A DNA stretch of 64,000 nt from Bradyrhizobium canariense (GCF_019402665.1 NZ_VSST01000005.1:47522-111521); one strand, 5' to 3'. Positions 51,846 through 63,955 are shown, counted from the first letter of the stretch. Program-made: numbers and translations. The notes: a model not told the origin generated them from the sequence alone.

Positions 51846-54455
51846 ATGGCAGAATGGAATAGACTGACGCTGGTTGCGGGTTTGACGCTCGCGATCACCG
51901 CATCGCTTGTCACGCCCGGCCTTGCCCAGACAAGCCTTGCTCAGAAAGGTCTCGCCGCGGAGGGCGAGCGGATCAACGCACTGATGAGCGCCGGCAGATA
52001 TTCGGAAGCACTGCCGTTGGCGCAAGGCATGGTCGCGAGCCTGGAGAAGAGCGATACCGGTCGCGACCTCGCCGCCGCGCTGAACAACCTTGGCCAGGTT
52101 CATGCCGGTCAGGGCCACGACGATCTGGCGGAGCCGCTCTACAAGCGCGCCATCATGCTGATGGAAAAGTCGCTCGGTTTCGAAACCCCGTTGATTGGAG
52201 CCGAACTGAGCAATCTCGCCGCGCTTTACCAGCGGCAGAGTCGCTACGCCGAGGCCGAGCCGCTGTTCAGGCGAGCGCTCGCCGTTCGCGAGAAGGGGCT
52301 GTCGCGCGAGCATCCCGATGTCGGGCAGTCGCTCAATAATCTCGCCACGCTCTATGTGAAGCAGAAGCACTATGCAGACGCCGAACCGTTGTTTCACCGG
52401 GCGCTCGCGATCTATCAGAAGGCCGGCGGCCCCGAGCATCCGGCGGTGGCGACGGTCCTGAACAATCTCGGCCAAGTCTATCGCGATCTCAACCGCGATG
52501 CCGACGCGGAAGCGCCGATCAAGCGCTCGCTCGCGATCCGCGAGAAGGTGCTGGGACCGGATCATCCCGACGTCGCCCGCTCGCTGAACAATCTCGCAGG
52601 CCTCTACGAGCACCAGCAGCGCTACGGCGACGCCGAGCCGCTCTATCGCCGCGCGCTGCTCATCCGCGAACGCGCGCTTGGGCCTGATCATCCCGAGGTC
52701 ATGACCTCGACCAGCAATCTCGCTTATTTCCTCTACGTGGCCGGGCGCACCGCGGACGCATTGCCGTTCGCGGAAAGGACGCTTCGGGGCGATCGCGCCC
52801 AGTTGCGCGTCGTGTTGCCGGTCCTGTTTGCCGCACGCCAACAAGATCTGCTGCCCGGCGACAAGGCGCTGGACGAGGCCCTCGCCGCGATCCAGCGCGG
52901 CACACAATCCTCCGCCGCATCAGCCGTGAACAAGCTCGCGGTTCGGCTTGCCGCCGGCAGCGACCGGCTCGCCGAGCTGGTTCGCCGGGACCAGGATCTT
53001 GCGGCTGAATCCGAGGCACTCGACAAGGCGATCGTCACCGCAGTGTCGAAGCAATCCGCGCAGCGCGATCTCGCAACCGAGCAGCGCAGCCGCGCGCGGA
53101 TTGCAACGATTGCCAACGAGCGTGCGGGCTTGCAGAAGACGCTCGCGGTCGAGTTTCCCGACTACGCGTCGCTCTCCAATCCCCAGCCGTTGACGGCAAA
53201 GGACATCCAGCTGCTGCTATCAGCCGACGAAGCGATGGTGCTCTACTCCGTCGTCGACAAGCAGAGCTATGTCATCGCGATCACGCGCGAGGGCGTCGAC
53301 TGGATGGCCATCCCACTCGGCGCGGATGCGCTGACGCAGAAGGTGACGGCATTCCGCAAGGGACTCGACGTCGGCAAGGCGCGCGATGCCTCCGGCAAAT
53401 CCGGATTGTTCGATCTCGCGCTCGCCAACGAACTCCATGTCGCGCTGCTCGGTCCGGTCGAGGCGTTGACAAAGGACAAGCGCAGCCTGCTGGTGGTGCC
53501 GTCGGCTGCGCTGACCGCATTACCGTTTCATCTGCTCGTCACCGAGAAGCCGCAGGCTGCGATCCCCGACACGCTCGAAGGCTATCGCAGCGCTGCCTGG
53601 CTGCTGCGGCGTCAGGCCGTCTCGGTGCTGCCGTCGGTGGTCAGTCTGAAATCGTTGCGGGCCTTTGCGCGTCGGGACCAAAGCGTGAAGCCGATGACCG
53701 GCTTCGGCGATCCCGTGTTCAATCCTGCACTGGAAGCGCCCGCCGAGCGGCGCGCCGCGAACGGCAAGGTCGCCGCGCGCAGCATCGCGACCATTGCCTA
53801 TAGCGATTTCTGGCGCGGTGCCGGCGTCGATCGCGCGCGGCTTGCGCAGGCGTTGCCGCAACTGCCCGACACCGCCGACGAGTTGAACGCGGTGGCCAGG
53901 GATGTCGGCGCTGCCGAGGCCGATATTCATCTCGGCCGCGACGCCAGCGAGACGACGCTCAAGCGTGCAGCGCTTGCTCAATACGGCATCATCTACTTTG
54001 CCACCCACGGCCTCGTTGCCGGCGACATCAAGGGACTGGGTGAGCCCTCGCTCGCGCTCTCCATTCCCGATCAGCCGACAGAGCTCGACGACGGTCTCCT
54101 CACTGCAAGTGAAGTCGCTCAGCTCAAGCTCAATGCGGATTGGGTTGTGCTGTCGGCCTGCAATACCATTGCAGGCGACAAGCCGGGCGCCGAGGCTCTG
54201 TCGGGACTGGCGCGCTCGTTCTTCTACGCCGGTGCGCGCGCACTCCTGGTCTCGCATTGGGCCGTGGATTCGGAAGCTGCCACCCGCCTGACCACGATGA
54301 CTTTCGAGCTGCTCAAAAACGAACCAAAAATGGGGCGTGCCGAAGCCTTGCGCCGCGCGATGTTAACCTACGTTGACGACACCTCGTCACCGCGCAACGC
54401 CTATCCTGCGATGTGGGGGCCCTTCGCGCTCATCGGCGAAGGCGCGGTAAGATAG
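51846..54455 (+). CDS. Exported TPR-CHAT domain protein
   Basis: This 869-residue protein has a signal-like N-terminus (about residues 1-28, ending GLAQ). About six TPR units of 42 residues follow (near 50-320, each with NNLA and [18 protein letters not shown] motifs). A helical linker leads to a CHAT domain (about 520-868) of the caspase-like peptidase clan. The candidate catalytic pair is His721 (FATHGLVAG) and Cys772 ([11 protein letters not shown]), a typical spacing. Most bacterial CHAT proteins are cytosolic defence or cell-death proteases, whereas this one appears exported. The gene begins 63 bp after the HugZ-like gene, so co-transcription is possible. Confidence 0.88.
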   Translation: MAEWNRLTLVAGLTLAITASLVTPGLAQTSLAQKGLAAEGERINALMSAGRYSEALPLAQGMVASLEKSDTGRDLAAALNNLGQVHAGQGHDDLAEPLYKRAIMLMEKSLGFETPLIGAELSNLAALYQRQSRYAEAEPLFRRALAVREKGLSREHPDVGQSLNNLATLYVKQKHYADAEPLFHRALAIYQKAGGPEHPAVATVLNNLGQVYRDLNRDADAEAPIKRSLAIREKVLGPDHPDVARSLNNLAGLYEHQQRYGDAEPLYRRALLIRERALGPDHPEVMTSTSNLAYFLYVAGRTADALPFAERTLRGDRAQLRVVLPVLFAARQQDLLPGDKALDEALAAIQRGTQSSAASAVNKLAVRLAAGSDRLAELVRRDQDLAAESEALDKAIVTAVSKQSAQRDLATEQRSRARIATIANERAGLQKTLAVEFPDYASLSNPQPLTAKDIQLLLSADEAMVLYSVVDKQSYVIAITREGVDWMAIPLGADALTQKVTAFRKGLDVGKARDASGKSGLFDLALANELHVALLGPVEALTKDKRSLLVVPSAALTALPFHLLVTEKPQAAIPDTLEGYRSAAWLLRRQAVSVLPSVVSLKSLRAFARRDQSVKPMTGFGDPVFNPALEAPAERRAANGKVAARSIATIAYSDFWRGAGVDRARLAQALPQLPDTADELNAVARDVGAAEADIHLGRDASETTLKRAALAQYGIIYFATHGLVAGDIKGLGEPSLALSIPDQPTELDDGLLTASEVAQLKLNADWVVLSACNTIAGDKPGAEALSGLARSFFYAGARALLVSHWAVDSEAATRLTTMTFELLKNEPKMGRAEALRRAMLTYVDDTSSPRNAYPAMWGPFALIGEGAVR

Positions 54456-54763
54456 GGTGGGCTTGGAAATTTCGTCGAGACTCTATTCGGCGTTGTGCGT
54501 CGCAATAACCTTGGGAAACGCCGAAACGCCTATTTGGTTGCGCGATCATTGTTGATTTTTTGGTGCGCCTGCTCAGAGCTGACATGCGCGACGTTTGGCG
54601 CGGTCCTTGAATAAACCAAATCCTAAGGGATCAGCTTGGCAACGCCAGCGTTCATCAGTATTAGGTCGTTCCAACCGAGGCCGGACGGCCTGTTATTCAC
54701 GGTGACTGCGATGGCGCCAAAGCATGATCGCGCTGAGTGTCGCGGGTTCTAGGAGGGTTTTTC
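54456..54763. other. 308-bp intergenic region upstream of pckA
   Basis: Includes AT-rich segments near 54540-54570 (TTGTTGATTTTTTGG) that could form part of a promoter. AGGAGG at 54751-54756 is the pckA ribosome-binding site. No additional gene or recognised operator is visible; a ChvI site would be of interest but none can be called by eye. Confidence 0.5.
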
Positions 54764-56380
54764 GTGCAAGAGACGGGCGTGCGCAACGGTGCCTTCGGTG
54801 CCGACAAATTTGGCTTAAAGAATCTCAAGCAGGTTCACTGGAACCTGGGTGCGCCGCAACTCTATCAATACTCGCTCGCAGCGGGCGAGGCGGTGTTGTC
54901 TGCCGACGGCGCGCTCTGCGCCGACACCGGCGAGTTCACCGGCCGCAGCCCCAAGGACAAGTTCACGGTGCGTGACGCCACCACCGACAAGAAGATGTGG
55001 TGGGCCGGCAACCAGTCGATCACAGCGGAGCAGTTCGAGACGCTCTACCAGGACTTCCTCAAGCATGCCGAAGGCAAGTCGCTGTTCGCGCAGGACCTCT
55101 ATGGCGGCGCTGATCCGGCTTATCGCATCAAGACCCGCGTCTTCACCGAGCTCGCCTGGCACTCGCTGTTCATCCGCACGCTGCTGATCCGTCCCGAGGC
55201 GGTCGAGCTCTCGGCGTTCGTGCCCGAGCTCACCATCATCGACATGCCGAGCTTCCGCGCTGATCCGAAGCGCCATGGCTGCAAGTCGGAGAACGTCGTC
55301 GCGATCGATTTCGCCCGCAAGATCGTGCTGATCGGCGGGTCTTATTATGCCGGCGAGATGAAGAAGTCGGTCTTCACCACGCTGAACTACTATCTGCCCG
55401 AGCGTGGCGTGATGCCGATGCATTGCTCGGCCAATGTCGGCGCCAAGGGCGATGCCGCGATCTTCTTCGGCCTGTCCGGCACCGGCAAGACCACGCTGTC
55501 CGCCGATCCGAACCGCACGCTGATCGGCGATGACGAGCACGGCTGGGGCCCGAACGGCGTCTTCAACTTCGAAGGCGGCTGCTACGCCAAGTGCATCAAG
55601 CTGTCGCAGGAAGCCGAGCCCGAGATCTACGCGGCGTCGACGCGCTTCGGCGCGGTGCTCGAGAACTGCGTGCTCGACGAAGACACCCGCGTGGTCGATT
55701 TCGACGACGGCTCCAAGACCGAGAACACGCGCTCGGCGTATCCGCTCGAATTCATCCCGAACGCCTCGCGCACCGGCCGCGCGCCGCAGCCGAAGAACGT
55801 GGTGATGCTCGCCGCCGACGCCTTCGGCGTGCTGCCGCCGATCGCCAAGCTCTCGCCGGCGCAGGCGATGTATCACTTCCTGTCGGGCTACACCGCCAAG
55901 GTCGCGGGCACCGAGCGCGGTCTTGGCAACGAGCCGCAGCCGGAATTCTCGACCTGCTTCGGTTCGCCCTTCCTGCCGCTCGACCCCTCCGTCTACGGCA
56001 ACATGCTGCGCGACCTGATCGCCCAGCACAATGTCGACTGCTGGCTGGTCAACACGGGGTGGACCGGCGGCAAGTACGGTGTCGGCTCGCGCATGCCGAT
56101 CAAGGTGACGCGCGCGCTGCTCACCGCTGCGCTCGACGGCTCGCTTCGCAACGTCCAATTCCGCACCGACAAATATTTCGGCTTCGCGGTCCCGACCGCG
56201 CTGCCGGGCGTGCCGAGCGAGATCCTCAACCCGGTCAATACCTGGAAGGACAAGGACGAGTTCGACAAGACCGCCCGCGCGCTGGTCGGGATGTTCCAGA
56301 AGAACTTTGCGAAGTTCGAAGCCCAGGTCGACGCCGAAGTCCGCGCCGCAGCGCCGGACGTGAAGCTCGCGGCGGAGTAA
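54764..56380 (+). CDS. pckA: Phosphoenolpyruvate carboxykinase (ATP)
   Basis: This 538-residue enzyme converts oxaloacetate to phosphoenolpyruvate, the first step of gluconeogenesis from C4 acids. The P-loop is [14 protein letters not shown], followed by LIGDDEHGW in the active site. Translation is assigned to a GTG at 54764 because AGGAGG lies seven nucleotides upstream; an in-frame ATG at 54737 has none. In many alphaproteobacteria pckA sits beside ChvI/ChvG and is regulated with them; here two genes intervene. An intrinsic terminator follows its stop. Confidence 0.95.
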   Translation: MQETGVRNGAFGADKFGLKNLKQVHWNLGAPQLYQYSLAAGEAVLSADGALCADTGEFTGRSPKDKFTVRDATTDKKMWWAGNQSITAEQFETLYQDFLKHAEGKSLFAQDLYGGADPAYRIKTRVFTELAWHSLFIRTLLIRPEAVELSAFVPELTIIDMPSFRADPKRHGCKSENVVAIDFARKIVLIGGSYYAGEMKKSVFTTLNYYLPERGVMPMHCSANVGAKGDAAIFFGLSGTGKTTLSADPNRTLIGDDEHGWGPNGVFNFEGGCYAKCIKLSQEAEPEIYAASTRFGAVLENCVLDEDTRVVDFDDGSKTENTRSAYPLEFIPNASRTGRAPQPKNVVMLAADAFGVLPPIAKLSPAQAMYHFLSGYTAKVAGTERGLGNEPQPEFSTCFGSPFLPLDPSVYGNMLRDLIAQHNVDCWLVNTGWTGGKYGVGSRMPIKVTRALLTAALDGSLRNVQFRTDKYFGFAVPTALPGVPSEILNPVNTWKDKDEFDKTARALVGMFQKNFAKFEAQVDAEVRAAAPDVKLAAE

Positions 56381-56401
56381 GATCGCCGCGCTTGAAATCG
56401 A

Positions 56402-56430
56402 AAAGGGCGGCCGCGAGGCCGCCCTTTTTT
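56402..56430 (+). terminator. Intrinsic terminator of pckA
   Basis: AAAGGGCGGCC, a CGCGA loop and GGCCGCCCTTTTTT form a stable GC-rich stem followed by a T-run, 22 nt after the pckA stop codon. A strong, simple terminator. Confidence 0.9.
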
Positions 56431-56436
56431 ATCTTT

Positions 56437-56589
56437 CCTTCTCCCCTTGCGGGAGAAGGTGGCGCGAAGTGCCGGATGAGGGGTTCTCTCCGCGCGTTCA
56501 ACCGCAAGAGAAGCGCTCGCGGAGAGAATCCCTCACCCGTCTCGTCGCTTCGCGACGAGCCACCCTCTCCCGCAAGGGGAGAGGGGAAG
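56437..56589. repeat. Large palindromic repeat, family C
   Basis: CTTCTCCCCTTGCGGGAGAAGGTGG at the left is matched by an inverted CCACCCTCTCCCGC-AAGGGGAGAGG at the right, with internal pairing of GGTTCTCTCCGCG and CGCGGAGAGAATCCC. The whole could fold as a cloverleaf of about 150 nt. It is untranslated and lies between the pckA terminator and the thioesterase gene. Confidence 0.8.
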
Positions 56590-56592
56590 CAG

Positions 56593-57408
56593 CTACGCTT
56601 TGAAATACGCGATCTGCGTGCTCGTCGCGAGCAGCCTTCCGTTCGGCGACCACAGCTCGGCGTTCTGGTCGGCGTAGCTCTTGTGCATGATTTTTGAATC
56701 TGCGGTCGCCAGCACGCGCGTGATGTCCTCGGCCGCGAGCTCTTCGCTGTCGGTGTGGAAATACGTCGTCAGCGACACCGTGCCGAACGGCACCAGCTCG
56801 CGCCGCGCATGGAAGATGCGGCCGAAGAAGGCGTCCGACATCGACATCAGCGACGGCATGTCGAGCTTGCGCGGCTCGCGATCACTGATCCAGAGCTTTG
56901 AGTAAGTGCTGGCGAGCTCGGCCCGCGGCGGGCCGATCCGCATCTCGCCCTCGACGAAGCGGAATTCATACTGGTTGGCCCAGGACGCCGCGATCTTCGG
57001 GAACGGCATCGTCTGTTCGAACGGCTTTGCATCGGGATATTGCGCCACCCTGTGCTCCCAGGACGGCCGGCGTTCGGCGAATACGGCGGTGGCGAGCGTT
57101 GCGACCTCGCCGCCGCCTTGCGACAGTTCGACGCTCCAGTGCTGGCTGGAGCGGTTGGCCTTCACCAGCCGCACGTCGAGATCGAACGGTCCCTTCGCGA
57201 TCGGCGCGCAGTAATTCACGGTGAGCGCCAGCGGATCGCCGGCACGTTCCGGATGCTCGATCAGCGCACGCAAAATGGTCGCAGCAGTGGCGCCGCCGAA
57301 CGGGCCGACAAAGGCCCAATAGTCGTCGCTGGTGTGTCCCTGCCAGCTCGAGTCACCGGCGGTGACGCGGGTGGCGTCGTCGAAAGGGTGCGGGAGCTTG
57401 GCGTGCAT
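56593..57408 (-). CDS. Acyl-CoA thioesterase (TesB-like, double hot-dog)
   Basis: This 271-residue protein has the two hot-dog halves of the TesB/acyl-CoA thioesterase II type: VGPFGGATAATILRALIEHPERAGDPLALTVNYCAPI opens the first half, and the second half begins about residue 160. Members hydrolyse acyl-CoA to free acid and CoA. A precise substrate cannot be given. Its stop lies just beside the palindromic repeat. Neighbours, pckA and glycogen phosphorylase, give no pathway hint. Confidence 0.78.
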   Translation of the reverse strand: MHAKLPHPFDDATRVTAGDSSWQGHTSDDYWAFVGPFGGATAATILRALIEHPERAGDPLALTVNYCAPIAKGPFDLDVRLVKANRSSQHWSVELSQGGGEVATLATAVFAERRPSWEHRVAQYPDAKPFEQTMPFPKIAASWANQYEFRFVEGEMRIGPPRAELASTYSKLWISDREPRKLDMPSLMSMSDAFFGRIFHARRELVPFGTVSLTTYFHTDSEELAAEDITRVLATADSKIMHKSYADQNAELWSPNGRLLATSTQIAYFKA

Positions 57409-57502
57409 CGTTTGATCCGGCGTTCAATGACGGACGTCATATCACGCCCGCCGCCGGCTTGTGCAATTATCTCGCGGGTAACCGATTTCACGCAGCGGAA
57501 AA

Positions 57503-60028
<2,526 letters not shown>

Positions 60029-60224
60029 TTCCTGGTCGCGAGAACACTACTGACCCTACGCATCTTGCCTCTGTACCGGAACCATTGCTGGTGCGACCGT
60101 GCACTGCGCTGGCGTAAAATTATGCAAGGAACGGGCCGATTTGGGAACCCGGACGCATACGGGGAAACGTGGATTTGGTGCTAGAATGGCGGCCAATTCA
60201 GCCATCAGTGTGGAGGAGACATCC

Positions 60225-60482
60225 ATGAAAGCTCTGATGAGACCTGTGACGCGACGGCTGATCGAAATCGCAGCGGCCATCTTTCTCGTCGTCTGCATCA
60301 CCGCCTCCAGCGCCGCCTTCGCCGCCGGCAAGATCGGCCGCAGCGTCGACGGCCTGAGCTGCGCCGTCACACTCCCGCAAAACGCATCACCCGCCGCCCG
60401 CTGCGCCGCCATCAAGCGCCAATGCGGCGGTAAGTTTTACGCGAGCGCGTGTGGGGACAGGTTGATGTCGGCGGCGAATTGA
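60225..60482 (+). CDS. Small exported protein with cysteine pairs
   Basis: This 85-residue protein starts at an ATG preceded by GGAGGAG. A basic leader and hydrophobic core (IEIAAAIFLVVCITASSAAFA, about residues 12-33) make a signal peptide. A short mature domain with four cysteines follows (LSCAV ... RCAAIKRQCGGKF ... CGDRL). Unknown function. Its last 46 bp overlap the end of the convergent GIY-YIG gene. Similar short exported proteins are common in Bradyrhizobium. Confidence 0.65.
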   Translation: MKALMRPVTRRLIEIAAAIFLVVCITASSAAFAAGKIGRSVDGLSCAVTLPQNASPAARCAAIKRQCGGKFYASACGDRLMSAAN

Positions 60483-60781
60483 GCATGACCGGTGCAACGG
60501 CCCGACCGATCATTCCAATCGGGATTTTCTTGCTCGATCAGCTTGATCTTCCAATCGCGCTTCCAGGATTTCAATTGCTTCTCGCGCGCGATAGCTTCCT
60601 GGGGAGTCGCGAATGCTTCGACGTGAACGAGGCGGAATGTCTTGTACTTCAGCACGAACTTCGAACCCCGACCCGAGCGGTGTAATTCAAGCCGCGCGCG
60701 GATGTCGTTGGTGACGCCAATATAAATTGTCCCGTGGTGGCGGCTCGCCAAGATGTAGACGTAGTAGCTGCTTGCGCTCAT
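60437..60781 (-). CDS. GIY-YIG nuclease-domain protein
   Basis: This 114-residue protein is of the small UPF0213/YhbQ-like GIY-YIG type: YYVYILASRHHGTIYIGVTNDIRAR carries the GIY-YIG signature with a Tyr-rich first strand and Arg. The later EAIAREKQLKSWKRDWKIKLIE includes the conserved Glu. Such proteins are predicted nucleases, but activity is often unproven. The last 30 residues run past the core and overlap the convergent small exported gene, so the true 3' end may be shorter in function. Confidence 0.85.
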   Translation of the reverse strand: MSASSYYVYILASRHHGTIYIGVTNDIRARLELHRSGRGSKFVLKYKTFRLVHVEAFATPQEAIAREKQLKSWKRDWKIKLIEQENPDWNDRSGRCTGHAQFAADINLSPHALA

Positions 60782-60814
60782 GGCCTCAGCTCGCAAGGGC
60801 AACGCTGACCGGGG

Positions 60815-60843
60815 TAATGGGTCCTGGCTTTCGCCAGGACGAC
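60815..60843. repeat. Solo half-copy of family A repeat
   Basis: TAATGGGTCCTGGCTTTC and GCCAGGACGAC match the right end of the 27571-27710 element. It lies directly upstream of the GIY-YIG start on the other strand. Confidence 0.75.
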
Positions 60844-60970
60844 GCTCTCCAACAATCGCGCCTAGCCTCAGAACAAATTAAGAACACTTTAGCAAGTCTT
60901 TGATATATCATTGTGATTCGGCGCGTTGCCGACACAATATCTAGCGTCCGCCAGACTTCGCGAGGACTAC

Positions 60971-61402
60971 ATGTCCACCATTGCCTTCGACCAGTTTGCC
61001 CTCACCAGGATCGCCGATTTCGCGCGCTCGCTGTCGCGGCTGCATCAGGCGGCGCGGCGCTACGCGGTCGATGACGACCAGTTCGACCGCGAGTTCAATG
61101 CGGTGTGCCAGTCGATCTGGGGCTACACCATCGACGACGTCAGCGACGATCTGTTTTCTGCCGAGGACCATCTGTTCCTCGACACGCTGGACGAAGCGCA
61201 AGCGCGCATCTTCGCCGCCGAGCAGGGTTATGACCTCGTCGACGATCAGGGCATGCTCACCGACTGGTGGGGGTTTTGCTGGATGATCCTGGCCGAGAAG
61301 CGCGGCCTGCTCACGGCAGACAACCGCGCCGCCGCGCGCGCGGCGATCGAGGAGAAATATCTGGCGGCGCCGAACGTGATCGGCGTGATCATCGGACGTT
61401 GA
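60971..61402 (+). CDS. Conserved hypothetical acidic protein
   Basis: This 143-residue cytosolic protein is acidic and helical, without a recognised motif: FDQFALTRIADFARSLSRLHQAARRY begins a helix, and DEAQARIFAAEQGYDLVDDQGMLTDWWGFCWMILAEKRG follows. GAGGA lies about 5 nt before the ATG. It is isolated between repeat families A and D. No function can be inferred. Confidence 0.6.
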   Translation: MSTIAFDQFALTRIADFARSLSRLHQAARRYAVDDDQFDREFNAVCQSIWGYTIDDVSDDLFSAEDHLFLDTLDEAQARIFAAEQGYDLVDDQGMLTDWWGFCWMILAEKRGLLTADNRAAARAAIEEKYLAAPNVIGVIIGR

Positions 61403-61412
61403 CGGTCTCAAC

Positions 61413-61521
61413 CCTCATCCTGAGGAGCTTGCGCAGCAAGCGTCTCGAAGGATGAAGGCCGAGCCGTAGCAGCCGGGCCTTCATGGTTCGAGACGCGCGT
61501 TCCGCGCTCCTCACCATGAGG
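61413..61521. repeat. Large palindromic repeat, family D
   Basis: CCTCATCCTGAGGAGC opens and GCTCCTCACCATGAGG closes; inside, GCGTCTCGAAGGATGAAGGCC pairs with GGCCTTCATGGTTCGAGACGCG. The imperfect palindrome spans about 109 bp between convergent genes and could act as a transcript end. Confidence 0.8.
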
Positions 61522-61524
61522 ATT

Positions 61525-62337
61525 TCAGTCCAGCCCCGCCCGCTTCGCTGGCTTTTGCGTTTTCGGCACCGTCACGTCGGGCAGCGTCTCGCGCACGATC
61601 TCCGTGGCGGGGCCATCCGCCGCCACCGTGTCGGCGCGCACCGGCGCCACCTTCATCTCGCCGAGCCGTGCGCGGACCTGCGCGGTGAGACCGGGATAGG
61701 AGGCGACCGGCGTGAAGTCCGCGGCCTGGTCGTTGCCGACGCGAATGCCGGTATAGGCGACGAGGCCGTCGCTGGTGGCGATCACGTCGCCGGGTTTTAG
61801 CGACGAATCCAGCGCCAGATCGACCGGAGCAAGTCCGACCGGCTCGCGGCCGTTGCAGGTGCAGTCGGCGCGCAGCGCCTTGCGATAGGCGAACGCGTTC
61901 TCGCTATCGGCGTAGCGCTCGCCGGTCTGCGACGCCGCGCCGTCGATCGAGGAGCCGAAATAGATCTTTGTGGTGCTGGCAGGACAGAAGGCCTGACACA
62001 TCTGCGCGGGCGAGGTGAGACCGCGCATCAGCGGAAAATATTTGCCGTCGCAGCTGCGCACGCAGAACGCCGGTCCCGAGCCGCCGGCTGCGGCCGAACG
62101 TGTCGGCGGCACGTATTGCGGGGCTGCGGCATTCTGCTGGCCGGTGAAGGGGTCGGCGTAGGAGCTCGCCTGCTGCGGCACCTCACGCTGGGGCCGTTGC
62201 TGCTGCTGCTGCTGCTGCATTCCGCCGAAGAAGAAATCGAACAGGCCTTCGGCCGAAACCGGGGCCGGAGCTGCAAGCAGCGGTGCTGCCAGTGTCGCGG
62301 CTACGAGCATCGCGCGATTCCGGCGCGCATGGGACAT
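61525..62337 (-). CDS. DUF2865-domain exported protein
   Basis: This 270-residue protein has a signal peptide (about residues 1-29, ending VSA/EG). A Gln-rich run (seven consecutive Gln near residue 42) and a DUF2865 core follow: FCVRSCDGKYFPL ... MCQAFCPASTTKIYFGSSIDGA, with paired cysteines. DUF2865 is typical of Bradyrhizobium and neighbours, with no known function; the cysteines and export signal suggest an envelope protein. The C-terminal segment is basic and Lys-rich. An alternative start at 62415 would add 26 residues. Confidence 0.78.
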   Translation of the reverse strand: MSHARRNRAMLVAATLAAPLLAAPAPVSAEGLFDFFFGGMQQQQQQQRPQREVPQQASSYADPFTGQQNAAAPQYVPPTRSAAAGGSGPAFCVRSCDGKYFPLMRGLTSPAQMCQAFCPASTTKIYFGSSIDGAASQTGERYADSENAFAYRKALRADCTCNGREPVGLAPVDLALDSSLKPGDVIATSDGLVAYTGIRVGNDQAADFTPVASYPGLTAQVRARLGEMKVAPVRADTVAADGPATEIVRETLPDVTVPKTQKPAKRAGLD

Positions 62338-62475
62338 GACTGTACGCAAACGCTTACTCCACCCGACGCTACCCAACCGGCCGGGACCATCAGGTCTCAG
62401 CACATGATTCACCATAGAGCGGGATGGTAAATGAGCGGTTGAGGGGGGAGCGGTGTCGCCGGACGGGGTGGACCT

Positions 62476-62547
62476 CGTCATGGCCGGGCTTGTCCCGGCC
62501 ATCCACGATCTCTGGTGCGGCAAAGACGTGGATGCCCGGGTACGACG
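62476..62547. repeat. Short repeat, family E
   Basis: CGTCATGGCCGGGCTTG and TCCCGGCCATCCACG form a hairpin, and a further CGTGGATGCCCGGGTACGACG pairs with the left side. A common Bradyrhizobium-type intergenic repeat. Confidence 0.7.
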
Positions 62548-62566
62548 GCGGAGAAAGTCTAGCCGC

Positions 62567-63130
62567 TCAAGCCTTCAAGAACTCCGACGCCTTGTACAGC
62601 GAGCGGAATGGCAGCCCGGCCGCGCCAAAAGTGTCGTCGGCGCCTTCCTCGCGGTCGACCATGGTCAGCACCAGCACCACCTCGGCGCCGGTCTCGCGCA
62701 CCGCTTCCACTGCCTTCATCGCCGAGCCGCCGGTGGTGGTGACATCCTCGACTATCACGACGCGCTTGCCCTCCAGCGTCTCGCCCCTGGGCAGCCCCTC
62801 GATCGCGAGCTTGGCGCCGTGCTCCTTCGGCTTCTTGCGCACGAAGAACGCCGCGATCGGATGGCCCTTGATCCAGGAAATCTGCGCCAGCGCGCCAGCC
62901 AGCGGCACCGCGCCCATCTCGAGCCCGCCGATGAAATCGAGATTGTCGTCCTTCAGCGCCTCATAGGTCAGCTCGGCCAGCAGGGTCGCGCCCTCCGGGT
63001 CCAACATGGTCGGCTTGAGGTTGAAGTAGAAGTCGCTCTTGCGGCCCGACGCGAGCGTCACCTCGCCGCGGCCGAAGGAGCGCCGGCGGATGATCTCGAA
63101 CAGGCGGGCGCGGGAGGCTGATTTAGACAC
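62567..63130 (-). CDS. pyrE: Orotate phosphoribosyltransferase
   Basis: This 187-residue enzyme makes orotidine-5'-phosphate in pyrimidine synthesis. The PRPP-binding motif is [21 protein letters not shown], and the early [19 protein letters not shown] is typical. The start is a GTG at 63130, with GAGGG about 7 nt upstream; extending the frame to an upstream ATG at 63445 would add over 100 unrelated residues. The gene diverges from the GST gene. Housekeeping role is clear. Confidence 0.93.
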   Translation of the reverse strand: MSKSASRARLFEIIRRRSFGRGEVTLASGRKSDFYFNLKPTMLDPEGATLLAELTYEALKDDNLDFIGGLEMGAVPLAGALAQISWIKGHPIAAFFVRKKPKEHGAKLAIEGLPRGETLEGKRVVIVEDVTTTGGSAMKAVEAVRETGAEVVLVLTMVDREEGADDTFGAAGLPFRSLYKASEFLKA

Positions 63131-63328
63131 GGCGGGCCCTCGGGAGCATTTTTGGAAGTGGCGGAATTTATCCGCGACGGCCCCGACATTCCAGAGGGGG
63201 CTTCCCCCGTCAACAGGGATCGGCCATCCCGGCCCGCCGGTTGTGGGGGTGCAACCTTCTGGAGTAGGTGGATGCCGGATATCTTGGGCAAGAAAACCGG
63301 CAAGAAGGCTGGGCAAGGACACGCGAAA

Positions 63329-63955
63329 ATGACCATCGAGCTGCACACCTGGAATACGCCGAATGGCCGCAAGATCTCGGTCGCGCTGGAGGAGATGGGG
63401 CTGCCCTACAGGGTGATCCCGGTGAATATCAGCAAGGGCGAACAAATGGCGCCGCAGTTCCTGAAGCTCTCGCCCAACAACAAGATCCCCGCGATCCTCG
63501 ATCCTGATGGCCCGGACGGCAAGCCCGTCAGCATCTTCGAGTCGGGCGCGATCCTGCTTTATCTCGGCGAGAAGACCGGCAAATTCCTGCCGAAATCGCT
63601 TTCAGGCCGCATCCCCGTCTATGAATGGCTGATGTGGCAGATGGGCGGTTTCGGGCCGATGCCGGGCCAGGTGCACCATTTCATCGCGCTCGAGAACGAG
63701 CAGGACCGCGCCTACGGCCTCAAGCGCTACATGGCGGAGACGCGACGGCTCTACGGCGTCCTCGATCGCCGGCTAGAGGCCCGCGATTTCGTCGCCGGCG
63801 AGCTCTCGGTTGCCGATTTTGCCATCCTGGGCTGGGCCTGGCGTCACCCTCGCCACAAGGTTGACCTGGCCGACTTCCCCCACGTGAAGCGCTGGTACGA
63901 GGCCCTGATGGCACGCCCGGCGGTGAAGCGGGGCATGGAGGCGAAGCTGGATTGA
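63329..63955 (+). CDS. Glutathione S-transferase, YfcG-like
   Basis: This 208-residue protein has the thioredoxin-like N-domain ([24 protein letters not shown], resembling YfcG with its Thr-Pro-Asn-Gly active region) and a helical C-domain (about residues 90-205). YfcG-like proteins act as glutathione-dependent disulfide-bond oxidoreductases or transferases. An ATG at 63272 with GGAG upstream would add 19 basic residues; family length favours 63329. The window ends 45 bp after its stop. Confidence 0.88.
   Translation: MTIELHTWNTPNGRKISVALEEMGLPYRVIPVNISKGEQMAPQFLKLSPNNKIPAILDPDGPDGKPVSIFESGAILLYLGEKTGKFLPKSLSGRIPVYEWLMWQMGGFGPMPGQVHHFIALENEQDRAYGLKRYMAETRRLYGVLDRRLEARDFVAGELSVADFAILGWAWRHPRHKVDLADFPHVKRWYEALMARPAVKRGMEAKLD

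Noticed and set aside
54815..56158. 447-codon minus-strand frame opposite pckA
   Set aside because: It lies entirely within the pckA coding region and has no recognisable domain.
56437..56589. CRISPR-like or tRNA-like structure at the cloverleaf palindrome
   Set aside because: There is a single nested inverted repeat without spacers, and no tRNA consensus such as the T-loop GTTCGA in correct position with an acceptor stem.
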